64,000 nt of DNA from Streptomyces sp. NWU339 (GCF_003143855.1 NZ_QFRK01000009.1:193192-257191), one strand, 5' to 3'; counted from the first letter of the stretch, positions 52,872 through 61,935 are shown. Numbers and translations: made by a program. Notes: a model not told the origin generated them from the letters alone.

Positions 52872-53117
52872 TCAGGCGGCCCGCCCCTCGCCCTTGGCGC
52901 GTGGTTCGTCGTCCGGGAAGGCGGCGGCGAACTCGTCGGCGTGGGAGGCGAAGAACCGACGGAACGCCTCCGCGCCCTCCTGCAGCGCCCGGTGGCGCGC
53001 TATGTCGGCCGCGGCCGCCTCGCGCACGAGCGCCTTCATCGATGTACCGCGCTCCTTGGCGATCTGCCGCAGGTCCTCGAGTTCACGGTCACTGAACTCC
53101 ACATTGAGAGCAGGCAT
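52872..53117 (-). CDS. Antitoxin, ribbon-helix-helix-like
   Basis: An 81-residue acidic protein. MPALNVEFSDRELEDLRQIA, then KERGTSMKALVREAAAADIA, has the strand-helix-helix pattern of ribbon-helix-helix antitoxins; the C-terminus (FFASHADEFAAAFPD) would bind and neutralise the toxin. As in most type II systems, the antitoxin gene comes first and probably autoregulates. ATG 53117 is preferred; ATG 53132 is in frame. Confidence 0.75.
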   Translation of the reverse strand: MPALNVEFSDRELEDLRQIAKERGTSMKALVREAAAADIARHRALQEGAEAFRRFFASHADEFAAAFPDDEPRAKGEGRAA

Positions 53118-53243
53118 GCCCTCACCGTACATCTCAGGTACTCGATCGTAAATATGCGCAGATCAGAGCGGTTGTGAACCGGTACCGACCGGACAGGCGG
53201 GAGCGAGTCTGAGGTGCTGCCCCGCGGAACGGGGCGGCATCTC

Positions 53244-53289
53244 AGGCGCCGGTGCGGATCCTCCGGTCCGCCTCCTCGGGCCGGCGCCT
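53244..53289 (-). terminator. Two-part hairpin after the GH9 cellulase gene
   Basis: AGGCGCCGG (53244-53252) pairs with CCGGCGCCT (53281-53289), and GCGGA (53254-53258) with TCCGC (53266-53270) inside it. It starts four bases beyond the cellulase stop. Confidence 0.65.
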
Positions 53290-53292
53290 CGC

Positions 53293-55536
53293 CTATCCCT
53301 GGTCGGCCACGAAGGAGGCCATGCGGGTCAGGGCGGCGTTCCAGTTGACGGTGTGCTCGTTGGTGGACCAGGACTGGATGTCGTCGATGAAGCAGAACTG
53401 GCCGACGCAGCCCTGGAGCTTCGACTGCGCGTAGGGGTCCTGGATGCTCGAGTTGGGGCCGCCGGAGAGGGTTCCCACGGGCGGGTTCGGCAGCGCCGGG
53501 TCGAGTTGACGGGCGTACCAGCGGCTGTGCTGGTTGTGCGCGTTGACCTCGCCGTATCCGGTGACGTAGGAGATGTTCAGGGCGTTGCGGCCCAGGATGT
53601 AGTCCATGCTCTGCAGCGCGCCGTCCCGGTACTTCGCGGCGCCGGTGAGGTCATGGGCGGTGGCGAGGACGACCGCGTTGTTGAGGACCTGGTGGCTGGA
53701 GCCCCAGTCGTACACGTGGTCCTCGGGCGCGTACGGCATGCCGTACGGGTGGGCCCTGAGCGTGGCCAGGTAGCGGTCGGCGCCCTTGACGACGGAGCTT
53801 CGGACCTTGTCCCGGCCGGGCAGCGCGTTCGGCACCGTCGCGAGGTCGAGCCGGCCGGCCGCCGCGGTGCGCGACCAGTCGAAGCCGAGGGGACCGAAGA
53901 TGTCGGCGGTGTGCACCGGGGAGTTCAGGATGTACGTCTCGAACTGCCGCTCCCCCGTGGTGAGATACAGCTCGGCCGCCGCCCAGTAGAACTCGTCGCC
54001 TACCTGGTCGTCCGGGTAGGCTCCGCCGCCGGTGCCGTCGTCCGGGCTCGCGTACTCCTGCGGGTGGGCGAGCGCGGCCCTCCAGGCCGCGCGCGCGGCC
54101 ACCAGCGTCCGCGCCGCGAACTCCCTGTCGTAGGACCGGTACAGGCGTGCCGCCTGGGCGGCCGTGGCCGCGAGGTTCAGGGTGGCCGCGGTGCTCGGCG
54201 GATGCAGCTCGCGCCGCTGCGGGTCGTCGCTCGGCAGCAGCGGCAGTCCGGTCCACTGCTCGTCGTGGATCTTGTGGTGGGCCATGCCGGCCAGCGGCTC
54301 CCCCTCGGGCACCTGCATCTTCAGCAGGAACTCCAGTTCCCAGCGGGCCTCGTCGAGGATGTCGGGCACCCCGTTGCCGCTCTCCGGGATGTCCAGAGTG
54401 CCGTCGCCGAGTCTGTCGGCCTGTCCGGTGCGGGCGTGCCGGGCGCGCTCGTAGGTGCTGAGCACCTCCCAGGTGCTGATGCCGCCGTTGACGACGTACT
54501 TGCCGTGGTCGCCGGCGTCGTACCAGCCGCCGGTGACGTCGAGGGTGTAGTCGCAGACGCCCGGTTGGCAGGGCACCTCGCCGTCGCCCCGGTTGGGCGC
54601 CGCGTCCACGTGTCCGGCGGGGCGGGCATAGCCGGGGCGCAGGTCGTCGCGGATCTCGATGCCGCTGCGCTGGGTGTAGTAGTACTTCGCCGAGTCCAGC
54701 CGCAGCCGCTCATAGGCGCTCGCGTCGATGTCGAAGGGCCGGCTGGTCTCGCCGTCCACGACCAGGGTGTAGCCGGTGCCCCGCTGACGGTGGGCACCGA
54801 AGTCGACGGAGTGCACGTTCTGCCCGGAGGAGCCGTCCACCCCGCGCGGCACGGTCGTGCCCTGCCGGACGACCCTGCCGTCGGCGTCCTTCAGCCGCCA
54901 GGGCAGCTTCCCGGTCGCCTCGGTGACCAGGGTGGCGTTCTTCGGCCCCGCCGGCAGGTAGGCGACCTGGTTGACGCGGACCCGAGGCCCGGTGTCGGGC
55001 TCGTACGGCTCGGGCGCCACGCCACCCAGCAGGGAGACGTCGTCCACGCAGAAGCGCCAGGGGTCGGCGCTGCCGCCGAGCTGGAGGCCGACCTGGCCCT
55101 GGGAGGTGTCGACGGGGGAGGTGAAAGTGTAGGAGTACGTGTCGCCGGAAACGCCGAGCTGCGGGGTCATCTCGAAGTAGGTGTCGTACGGCGCCACCGA
55201 CAGGCCGACGATCGCCCGGACCACGTGGCCCGCGGGCGAACCGGTCGCGGTGAAGGTGAAGCGGTACGACTCCCCCTTCACCAGAGTGATGTCGTTCTGG
55301 CCGACGGCAGCGTCCCACCGGTTGGCGGTGCCGCCGGGGACGTCGGCGCACAGACGGCCCTCGGACAGGCCCGTGGTGACCCCGGCGGAGGCCCACCAGG
55401 GGTCGGTGGTGGTGTCGAAGGTGCCGTTCCTGACCTGCTCGACCCCCGCCGCCCCGGCCGGGGCGGCGGGCAGCGCGGTGAGCGCACTCGCCAGCAGGCC
55501 GGCGAGGGACAGCAGAGCGGTTCTGCGTCTGTTCAC
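53293..55536 (-). CDS. Secreted GH9 endoglucanase (cellulase) with N-terminal CBM4/9-like module
   Basis: A 747-residue secreted cellulase. A signal peptide ([20 protein letters not shown]) is followed by a CBM4/9-like module (about 30-175, [16 protein letters not shown]), an Ig-like CelD_N domain (about 185-275, [20 protein letters not shown]) and a GH9 (alpha/alpha)6 barrel. The catalytic Asp pair is in [14 protein letters not shown], and the general acid Glu in [13 protein letters not shown] near the C-terminus; HNQHSRWYA is the other GH9 signature. No C-terminal anchor. GTG 55536 has GAGGAG seven bases upstream. A perfect CebR-type box lies 85 bases upstream, indicating cellobiose-dependent induction. 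Confidence 0.93.
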   Translation of the reverse strand: MNRRRTALLSLAGLLASALTALPAAPAGAAGVEQVRNGTFDTTTDPWWASAGVTTGLSEGRLCADVPGGTANRWDAAVGQNDITLVKGESYRFTFTATGSPAGHVVRAIVGLSVAPYDTYFEMTPQLGVSGDTYSYTFTSPVDTSQGQVGLQLGGSADPWRFCVDDVSLLGGVAPEPYEPDTGPRVRVNQVAYLPAGPKNATLVTEATGKLPWRLKDADGRVVRQGTTVPRGVDGSSGQNVHSVDFGAHRQRGTGYTLVVDGETSRPFDIDASAYERLRLDSAKYYYTQRSGIEIRDDLRPGYARPAGHVDAAPNRGDGEVPCQPGVCDYTLDVTGGWYDAGDHGKYVVNGGISTWEVLSTYERARHARTGQADRLGDGTLDIPESGNGVPDILDEARWELEFLLKMQVPEGEPLAGMAHHKIHDEQWTGLPLLPSDDPQRRELHPPSTAATLNLAATAAQAARLYRSYDREFAARTLVAARAAWRAALAHPQEYASPDDGTGGGAYPDDQVGDEFYWAAAELYLTTGERQFETYILNSPVHTADIFGPLGFDWSRTAAAGRLDLATVPNALPGRDKVRSSVVKGADRYLATLRAHPYGMPYAPEDHVYDWGSSHQVLNNAVVLATAHDLTGAAKYRDGALQSMDYILGRNALNISYVTGYGEVNAHNQHSRWYARQLDPALPNPPVGTLSGGPNSSIQDPYAQSKLQGCVGQFCFIDDIQSWSTNEHTVNWNAALTRMASFVADQG

Positions 55537-55899
55537 GTCTGGACTCCTCTGGGGGGAGGACACGGCGGCAGCACGGCATGGGGCGCGCTGCGTCTGGGGA
55601 CAGCACGGGAGCACCATCGAATGGGAGCGCTCCCATCAATACGGGACCATGGTTGTGGCAGACATGACACTCCGTCAACGGCTGGGACGGGACCGGTGAC
55701 GAACGCCGGGCGGACGGCGGTGCGGACACTGCGGGGAGCCGGCCCCGGCGACCGCTTCGGGCACCGCACCCGCCACTGCCGCCCCAGCCTCGCGTCCCGG
55801 GCCGACCGGGGCACCGGGCCACGTCCGGCTTCGACGCACTAGGCTGGAACTCTGGCGATCCACCAGTTCACGGTGAGTGTGCGCGATGGAGTGGCGACG
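55537..55899. other. Divergent regulatory region, cellulase/SpoIIE
   Basis: No gene is seen in 363 bases. The region carries the CebR-type operator (55621-55636) and the promoters of the cellulase and of the divergent SpoIIE gene. The part nearer the SpoIIE gene is GC-rich with no obvious box. Confidence 0.5.
55621..55636. promoter_or_regulatory. CebR-type operator upstream of the GH9 cellulase
   Basis: ATGGGAGCGCTCCCAT is a perfect 16-bp palindrome containing the whole 14-bp CebR consensus TGGGAGCGCTCCCA of streptomycetes. CebR is a LacI-family repressor released by cello-oligosaccharides. Position, 85 bases before the GTG, fits repression of transcription initiation. Confidence 0.88.
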
Positions 55900-58320
55900 A
55901 TGAGGCCGGACGACCCGTTCGACGATCCGGGGACGGCCCGCGCCGTCATCGCCGCCGACGGCACCCTCGTACGGTGGAACGAAGGCGCCCGGCTGCTGCT
56001 GGGCCACAGCGCCGAGGAGGTGGTCGGCCGCGCCGCGGCCGACCTGCTCGCCACCGGCGCGGAACCGCCCCCACCGCCCTCGGGCACGCTCTGGAGCGGC
56101 ACACTCGCGCTTCGGCACCAAGACGGTGGCACCGTCACCGTATGGGTGCTCGCCCACCGCGTCCGGCGGGAGGACGGCGGCACCGGCGACTGGCTGGTCG
56201 TCACACCGCTGGGGTCCGGGGAAACCGATCCGGCCGAGGATCCGCTGCTCCGGGCGGCCATGTTCCAGTCCCCGTGCGCCACCGCGGTCTTCGACCGGGA
56301 CCTGCGCCTGCGCGGTGTCAACGACGCGATGGCGGCCCTCCTCGGGCTGCCTGCCCGCCAGCTGCGCGGGCTCAGGCCCACCGAGCTGGGCAGCCAGCCC
56401 CGGCACTTCGAGTTGGAGCGGCACATGAGCCAGGTGCTGCGGAGCGGCCGGGGCCACGACATGCAGATCCGCGTACGTGCCGCCGGGGAGGGCGGTGGAC
56501 AGACCTGGCTGGCCCGGATCGCGCCCCTCACCGACGACGGCGGCCGGGTGGCCGGCGTATGCGTGACGGCCCACGACTTCACCGAGCAGTACAGCGCGCG
56601 GGCGCGGCTGCAACTCGTCAACGAGGCCAGCATACGCATCGGCACCGCCCTCGACGTCACCCGGACGGCGCAGGAGCTGACGGAGGTCTGTGTGCCCGCG
56701 CTCGCCGACTTCGTCAGCGTCGACCTGCTCGAGCAGAGCGACCTGGGTGCCGACGCCACCGGTCCGCCGACCCTGCCGGTCACGCTGCGCCGGGTGGCCC
56801 ACCGGTCCCGCAACCCGGGTGGTTTCGAGTCGATCGCCGACACCGACGAGGTGATCGTCTACCCGGCCGCCGCACCCCAGGCCGATTCGCTGCTCGCCGG
56901 CCACAGCGTCGTCGCCTCGGTGCCCTCGGGCGATCTCAATCCGTGGCTCGCGGCCGACGAGACCCGCGCCCGGCAGGTCCGGGAGCTCGGCGTCCACTCG
57001 ATCCTGTCCGTCCCCCTCCAGGCCCGCGGTACCACTCTCGGCGTCGCGGTGTTCACCCGGTTCCGGCACCCCGAGTCCTTCACCCACGACGACGTGCTGC
57101 TGGCCGAGGAGGTCACGGCACGGGCCGCCGTCTGCATCGACAACGCCCGCCGCTACTCCCGTGAACGCGAGACCACCCGCACGCTCCGGCGCAGCCTGCT
57201 CCCCCGCGGCCTGCCCCGGACGGCCGCGGTGGACTCCGCCTCCCGGTATCTGCCGGCCGCGCGCTCCGGCGTGGGCGGCGACTGGTTCGACGTGATCCCG
57301 CTGTCCGGGATGCGGGTGGCCATCGTGGTGGGGGACGTCGCCGGCCGCGGCATCCAGGCCTCCGCGACGATGAGCCGGCTGCGTACGGCCGTCCGTACCC
57401 TCGCCGACATCGACCTGGCCCCCGACGAACTCCTCACCCACGTCGACGACCTGGTCCTGCACCTCGCCCACGAGGCGGCCGGCGACGGTGACGACGGCCG
57501 TGGCGAGGCCGCCGACAGCGGTCACGGCGAGGTCGGCGCGACCTGCCTGTACGCGGTGTACGACCCGGTGTCCCGGCGCTGCACCCTGGCACGGGCGGGG
57601 CATCCGCCGCCCGTCCTGGTTCCGCCGGACGGGCCGGCCCGCGTGCTCGACCTGCCGTCCGGACCGCCGCTGGGCCTGGGCGGCCTGCCCTTCGAGTCCG
57701 TGGAGCTGGAGTTGTCCGAGGGCTCCGTGCTGGCGTTCTACACCGACGGGCTGACCGAAGGCCCGGCGGGCGACACGGAGACCGGCCGGCTGACGCTCAC
57801 CGACGCCCTGTCGAACGCGGCCTCGGGGTCGCTCGACGAGGCCTGCGACCGTGTCCTGGACACCCTGCTCGGTCCGGGCAGCAGGACGGAGGACGCGGCC
57901 CTGCTGCTGACCCGTACCCGCGGGCTGCCGTCCTCCCAGGTCGCCACCTGGGACATCCCTGCCGACCCGGCGCTGGTCGCACCGATCCGCAAACAGGTCC
58001 TGGACCAGCTGGGCATCTGGTCCCTGACCGAGGCGTCGTTCACTGCCGAGCTGGTGGTGAGCGAGCTGGTCACCAACGCGATCCGTTACGGCGCCCCGCC
58101 CATCCGGCTCCGGCTCATCTGCGACGCGGCGACGCTGATCTGCGAGGTGTCCGACACCAGCCACACCGCCCCGCACCTGCGGCGCGCCAAGACCTGGGAC
58201 GAGGGCGGACGGGGGCTGCTCCTGGTCGCCCAGCTCACCCAGCGGTGGGGCAGCAGGCACACCTCCGAGGGCAAGACCATCTGGGCCGAACTGGGACTCC
58301 TGGAGCAGGAGGAGCTGTGA
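55900..58320 (+). CDS. SpoIIE-type PP2C phosphatase with PAS, GAF and HATPase domains
   Basis: An 806-residue signalling phosphatase, the third of this type in the window. Two PAS-like domains (about 10-100 and 125-240, with DRDLRLRGVNDAMAALLG), a GAF domain (about 250-430), the phosphatase (about 435-670, GGDWFDVI, VVGDVAGRG, YTDGLTEG, TEDAALLLT) and a C-terminal HATPase_c domain (SELVTNAIRYG, GGRGLLLVAQ). It probably sets the state of an anti-anti-sigma factor. ATG 55900 has GGAG eight bases upstream; GTG 55873 is in frame. Its stop overlaps the start of the lipoprotein gene (GTGA), so the two are coupled. Confidence 0.9.
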   Translation: MRPDDPFDDPGTARAVIAADGTLVRWNEGARLLLGHSAEEVVGRAAADLLATGAEPPPPPSGTLWSGTLALRHQDGGTVTVWVLAHRVRREDGGTGDWLVVTPLGSGETDPAEDPLLRAAMFQSPCATAVFDRDLRLRGVNDAMAALLGLPARQLRGLRPTELGSQPRHFELERHMSQVLRSGRGHDMQIRVRAAGEGGGQTWLARIAPLTDDGGRVAGVCVTAHDFTEQYSARARLQLVNEASIRIGTALDVTRTAQELTEVCVPALADFVSVDLLEQSDLGADATGPPTLPVTLRRVAHRSRNPGGFESIADTDEVIVYPAAAPQADSLLAGHSVVASVPSGDLNPWLAADETRARQVRELGVHSILSVPLQARGTTLGVAVFTRFRHPESFTHDDVLLAEEVTARAAVCIDNARRYSRERETTRTLRRSLLPRGLPRTAAVDSASRYLPAARSGVGGDWFDVIPLSGMRVAIVVGDVAGRGIQASATMSRLRTAVRTLADIDLAPDELLTHVDDLVLHLAHEAAGDGDDGRGEAADSGHGEVGATCLYAVYDPVSRRCTLARAGHPPPVLVPPDGPARVLDLPSGPPLGLGGLPFESVELELSEGSVLAFYTDGLTEGPAGDTETGRLTLTDALSNAASGSLDEACDRVLDTLLGPGSRTEDAALLLTRTRGLPSSQVATWDIPADPALVAPIRKQVLDQLGIWSLTEASFTAELVVSELVTNAIRYGAPPIRLRLICDAATLICEVSDTSHTAPHLRRAKTWDEGGRGLLLVAQLTQRWGSRHTSEGKTIWAELGLLEQEEL

Positions 58321-58931
58321 GCGCTTTCCGAACCACCACGGGCAGGGCCTTCGTGCGTCGGGCGGCTGTACTCGCGAGTGCGCTGGTGGTACTCGGCACG
58401 GTGGCGTCCTGCGGCACCGGTACCGGCACCGAGGCCTCCGGCGTCACCACGGTCTCGGATGCCGGTGACGCCTCCGCCGTCACCGCCTCCGGGAGGACGG
58501 CCGACCTCGCCACGGCCCGCTGCCACACCTCCGAGTTGCGCGCCCGGGTCGGCGGCGTGGATCCGGGCGCGGGTCAGCGCAACTTCCCCGTCGTACTGAC
58601 CAACGTCTCCTCCCACGCCTGCACCCTGTACGGCTATCCCGGCGCCGCCTTCGTGGACGCGTCCGGCAGGCAGCTCGGCCCCGACCCGAAGCGCTCCCCC
58701 GGTGACGCCGTGCGTGTCGCACTGGAGCCCGGCGAGAGCGCGTGGGCGGGGCTGCGGTACTCCGCGCCCGGCATCAGCGGGGCGCGCACGGCCACCCCTG
58801 CGGCGCTGCGGGTGACCCCGCCGGACGAGCGGGACTCCCTGAAGGTGCCGTGGACGGCCGGTGCCGTGCCCGTCGCCGGTGACTTCTCCGCGGTGTTCGT
58901 CACGGTACTGGGCGAGGGCACCGGCCCCTGA
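58317..58931 (+). CDS. DUF4232 lipoprotein
   Basis: A 204-residue exported lipoprotein. The signal ends in the lipobox VASC, with Cys the lipidation site, followed by a Ser/Thr/Gly linker. The DUF4232 domain has CHTSELRARVGG, NFPVVLTNVSSHACTLYGYPG and a final VPVAGDFSAVFVTV. The two internal Cys could form a disulfide. Its GTG overlaps the SpoIIE stop codon, so it is probably made with that phosphatase and may feed it surface information. That role is inference. Confidence 0.86.
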   Translation: MSAFRTTTGRAFVRRAAVLASALVVLGTVASCGTGTGTEASGVTTVSDAGDASAVTASGRTADLATARCHTSELRARVGGVDPGAGQRNFPVVLTNVSSHACTLYGYPGAAFVDASGRQLGPDPKRSPGDAVRVALEPGESAWAGLRYSAPGISGARTATPAALRVTPPDERDSLKVPWTAGAVPVAGDFSAVFVTVLGEGTGP

Positions 58932-58942
58932 CACGGGTGCGT

Positions 58943-58963
58943 GCGTCCGCCCGCGGCGGACGC
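58943..58963. terminator. Hairpin between convergent lipoprotein and lectin-sigma genes
   Basis: GCGTCCGCC (58943-58951) pairs perfectly with GGCGGACGC (58955-58963) around CGC. It ends two bases before the stop of the minus-strand gene and 12 bases after that of the plus-strand gene. Confidence 0.75.
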
Positions 58964-58964
58964 C

Positions 58965-60800
58965 TCACCGTCGCGGTCCGTCGGCGCCCCAGTTGACGAC
59001 CTTCTTCCGCGGGTCGGGCTCCGAGGCGTGGATCGCCCAGCGCTGGGTGTCCGAATCGTCGCGGGTCTTGAGGACGAGGGCGCCCGAGCCGTCGGTCGCT
59101 GCGGGTGCCAGCCCCAGGTCCTGGCCGGAGCGGGGCACCAGGCTGCCTTGAACGGTGAAGTCGTAGCGCGCGCTGTCGGCGTTCGCCCGCGCCGGGCCCG
59201 TGCACCGGGCCAGCCGCACCGAGTAACCGAGACGGGAGTCGAGGCACAGGTCCGGTTCCGCGGCGTTGCGCAGCAGCCCGTCCGTCTCGTACGTCCACTG
59301 CTGGACCTTGCCCGTCGAGCAGGCGGTGAGCTCGGTCTCGGCTCCCGCGACGGCACGGTCGCCGACCACGCCGACGCACAGGCCGGAGGCGGTGTTGTGC
59401 AGCCGCCCGCGCAGGGCACCCTTCACCACCTCGCCGGAGCCGGGCGAGGGGTCGCCGGGCTCCGGCGAGGTGCCCTCCTCGGCACCGGGGGTTCCGGAGG
59501 GACGGCCGTCGCCCCGCGCGGAGGCGTCGGAGCCGCCCGAGGTCCACAGCACCAGCGGAAGGACGATCAGCCCGCTGACCGTGAGGATGCCCGCGGCGAG
59601 GTTGCGCCGGCGCGCGGCCCGGCGGGCGGCCTTCCGGGCGACGCGGGAACCGGCGCGGAGCACGGCGCCTCGAGGACCGGTGCGGGGTGCCGCACGTCGC
59701 CCGGGGCGGGAAGCGGGACGAGGGCCCGGGTGCGTGGCGGGAGATGGGGCGGTGTTCGGGACCGGGGGCACGGTGGGGGCGGTGCGGGGTTCCTCGGTGG
59801 GAAGGGGCGGGATCGGCGCCGGGCCGATGAACGGCTCGTCCGCCGTGCCCGAGGGCCCGTCTGCGGGGCCGGGGAAGGCCGCGCCGACGAGGCCCTCGGG
59901 CGACGGCCGTTCCTCGGCCGTCGAGCCGCCGTCCGTGGACCCGTCCGCCGGCTCGTCGGTGGCGTCGGCCGCCCGTGCCCGGCTCTCCGCGTACTCCCGT
60001 GCGCTCCAGCCGAGGACCGCCTCCGCCAGGGCCGTGCCGAGTCCGGTGGTGAAGCAGGCGAGTTGGTCCGCGGCGTGCCGGCAGTGGACGCAGCTGTCCA
60101 GGTGTGTGCGCAGGTCCGGGTCGAGTTCGGTGCCCGCTCGCCGGTAGGTCACCTCGAGCAGGCGGAGGTAGCGTCGGCACTCCTGGTCGGGGGCCAGTTC
60201 ACCGTGGAGCTGGAGGACTTCGTCGCGCAACCGGTCCTGGGCGCGGTGCAGTTCGATGCGGGCGCCCTCCTCGTCCAGCGCGAGCAGCCCGGCAGGGACG
60301 CGGAGCGGTTCGGACTCGACCTCCACGTGCCACAGCAGGCAGCGCGCCGACTGCGGCAGTCGCTGGAACGCCCCTGACAGCAGGCGCCGTTCGGGCAGCG
60401 GCAGCAGCCGAGTGGCCGGCCGCCGGTCGTCACCGGATTCGGCGGTGAGATCGGGACGGAGCATGTCGCGCCGGTGGTCGCCGCTCCACTCGGCGGCGAT
60501 CCTGCGGACCGTGACGAGGAGTTGGGGTCGCCACGCGGAACCCGGCCCGTTGTGCTTCAGGGTCTCGCCGAAGAGCCGGGTGAACGCGGCGGTGGTGAGC
60601 ATCCCGGCGGACCGCGGGCCGTCGGTGCACAGTCGGGCGTAGCCGAAGACCGACTCCCAGTGCCGGTCGAGCAGTTCACCGGCGGGGTGCAGCGCCGGTG
60701 TGGCACCCGTCCACTTCCGCAGCTCGGCGGCCAACTGCTCGTCCGTCACATCGGACGAATGGGCCGGAACCCGGGAATGCGACAGACCGGTGTCCTTCAC
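58965..60800 (-). CDS. Membrane protein with sigma-like, zinc anti-sigma and external ricin-type lectin domains (paralogue)
   Basis: A 611-residue paralogue of the 526-residue protein at 50569-52149. Residues about 40-110 resemble sigma region 2 and 140-205 region 4 (AFQRLPQSARCLLWHVEVES, LLALDEEGARIELHRAQDRL). HLDSCVHC, the HxxxCxxC zinc motif, is at 233-240, the same position as in the other copy. A long Pro-rich linker (280-390) precedes a basic stretch and a TM helix (401-420). The external domain (465-590) has QQWTY and QRW motifs, as in ricin-type lectins. GTG 60800 follows GAGAGG by nine bases. The region-4-like segment is well conserved between copies; the external half is more divergent. 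Confidence 0.8.
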   Translation of the reverse strand: MKDTGLSHSRVPAHSSDVTDEQLAAELRKWTGATPALHPAGELLDRHWESVFGYARLCTDGPRSAGMLTTAAFTRLFGETLKHNGPGSAWRPQLLVTVRRIAAEWSGDHRRDMLRPDLTAESGDDRRPATRLLPLPERRLLSGAFQRLPQSARCLLWHVEVESEPLRVPAGLLALDEEGARIELHRAQDRLRDEVLQLHGELAPDQECRRYLRLLEVTYRRAGTELDPDLRTHLDSCVHCRHAADQLACFTTGLGTALAEAVLGWSAREYAESRARAADATDEPADGSTDGGSTAEERPSPEGLVGAAFPGPADGPSGTADEPFIGPAPIPPLPTEEPRTAPTVPPVPNTAPSPATHPGPRPASRPGRRAAPRTGPRGAVLRAGSRVARKAARRAARRRNLAAGILTVSGLIVLPLVLWTSGGSDASARGDGRPSGTPGAEEGTSPEPGDPSPGSGEVVKGALRGRLHNTASGLCVGVVGDRAVAGAETELTACSTGKVQQWTYETDGLLRNAAEPDLCLDSRLGYSVRLARCTGPARANADSARYDFTVQGSLVPRSGQDLGLAPAATDGSGALVLKTRDDSDTQRWAIHASEPDPRKKVVNWGADGPRR

Positions 60801-61533
60801 GGATGCAGTCCTCTCGAGGATGCGCGGAATAAAGTCCGTACCAGCGGGCCCGCAGCCTCACCGAGGATACGACGGGAGCCCGTCCGTACGGGATTCGGCA
60901 TTTCGAACACCCGTCCGGAACAGCTCTTTTGGAGCCGATAGGCCTGCGGGAGCGGCCACGCGCACGCCAGGACAAAAGACATTGTCCGCACGCCGGTGCG
61001 ACCCACTTTTGCACAGGTCAACGAGCAGGAACAAGGGACTCCGTGGTTTCGCGCATTTCTCTCACGGCCACTGGCTTTTGACAAAGTGTCAATGGAATTC
61101 GAGGTACTTGATTTCACGTACCCGATCATCCGGTTCGATGCCCGGTGTCCCGAAAGGGGCACGGCCGACCGGTCTGTGCCTGGGCCGCGGCGGCGCGGAC
61201 GGCGACGTGCAGGAAGGGTTTCCCGGACTGTTCGGTCACCCGGAGCCCTGGTCGCTCGTCCGGTCCGCCGCACCGTACGGCCTTCGGGCCGCTCCCCACC
61301 CGGGGACTCCGGAATTTTCCTCGCTCCGCTGCGCATGACGGCCCGGTCGACGGGCACCCGCAGGTCGGGCCCCGCTGCGTTCCCCCGTCGCGGCGGGGCT
61401 CTCCGCCCTGCCTCCCACGCCTCTCGCACTCCCGAGGCACCCGGTCGGGTGCGGTGGGGCCGTGCCCCCGGCGCAAAACGGGGAACGTGGTCACAGGGAC
61501 TCTTGAACGCTGGAACCGACCTGGGAGATCCAC
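60801..61533. other. Long intergenic region with AT-rich core
   Basis: These 733 bases hold no convincing gene. A frame starting MRPTFAQVNEQ at 60996 has A/T-rich third positions for its first 55 codons, unlike genes here, then runs on through a GC-rich stretch. The part 61010-61140 is clearly AT-rich and contains TTGACA-AAG-TGTCAA (61078-61092). It must hold the divergent promoters of the lectin-sigma and DUF4235 genes. Confidence 0.5.
61078..61092. promoter_or_regulatory. Inverted repeat with -35-like arm
   Basis: TTGACA (61078-61083) and TGTCAA (61087-61092) are perfect inverted arms around AAG, in an AT-rich island. TTGACA equals the consensus -35 hexamer, so a protein bound here would block a promoter, but no good -10 is found 17 bases on. 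Confidence 0.45.
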
Positions 61534-61839
61534 GTGGCGAAGAAGACCAAGAAGAAGAAGCTGCCCCTGGCGTACAAGCCCATCGGGTTCGCACTGGGCT
61601 GGACGAGCGGCACCCTGGCGGGGCTCGCCTTCCAGAAGACATGGAAGCTGATCCGGCACGAGGACAACGCGCCTGACGCGCTGGACCGGGACCGCCACTG
61701 GGGCGAGATCCTGCTGGCCGCCGCGATCCAGGGCGCCATCTTCGCGGCGGTACGCAGCGCCGTGGACCGCGCGGGCGCCAAGGCCATCGAGCGCTCGACG
61801 GGCTACTGGCCGGTCCCGGACAAGGGCGGACGTGACTGA
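61534..61839 (+). CDS. DUF4235 small membrane protein
   Basis: A 101-residue protein. The Lys-rich start (AKKTKKKKLPLAYKPIG) is followed by a first hydrophobic segment (FALGWTSGTLAGLAF) and a second (ILLAAAIQGAIFAAVRSAV), with the conserved QKTWKLI between, as in DUF4235 proteins. Function unknown; probably a two-helix membrane protein. GTG start. Confidence 0.82.
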   Translation: MAKKTKKKKLPLAYKPIGFALGWTSGTLAGLAFQKTWKLIRHEDNAPDALDRDRHWGEILLAAAIQGAIFAAVRSAVDRAGAKAIERSTGYWPVPDKGGRD

Positions 61840-61872
61840 CTGAGGCGGCGCCCTGCCTCCACTCCCCCGCCC

Positions 61873-61908
61873 CGGTCCCGGCGCCCGGCGCGTCCGGGGC
61901 CGGGACCG
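61873..61908. terminator. Hairpin between convergent DUF4235 and VOC genes
   Basis: CGGTCCCGG (61873-61881) pairs perfectly with CCGGGACCG (61900-61908) around an 18-base GC-rich loop. It lies 34 bases after one stop and 28 after the other. Confidence 0.65.
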
Positions 61909-61935
61909 CAGGGGTCTCGGTGGGGGAGGTGCCCG

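Noticed and set aside
60996..61676. Frame starting MRPTFAQVNEQ in the long gap
   Set aside because: Third positions are A/T-rich for the first 55 codons, then the frame becomes Arg/Pro-rich and overlaps the DUF4235 gene; no domain, so taken as non-coding.
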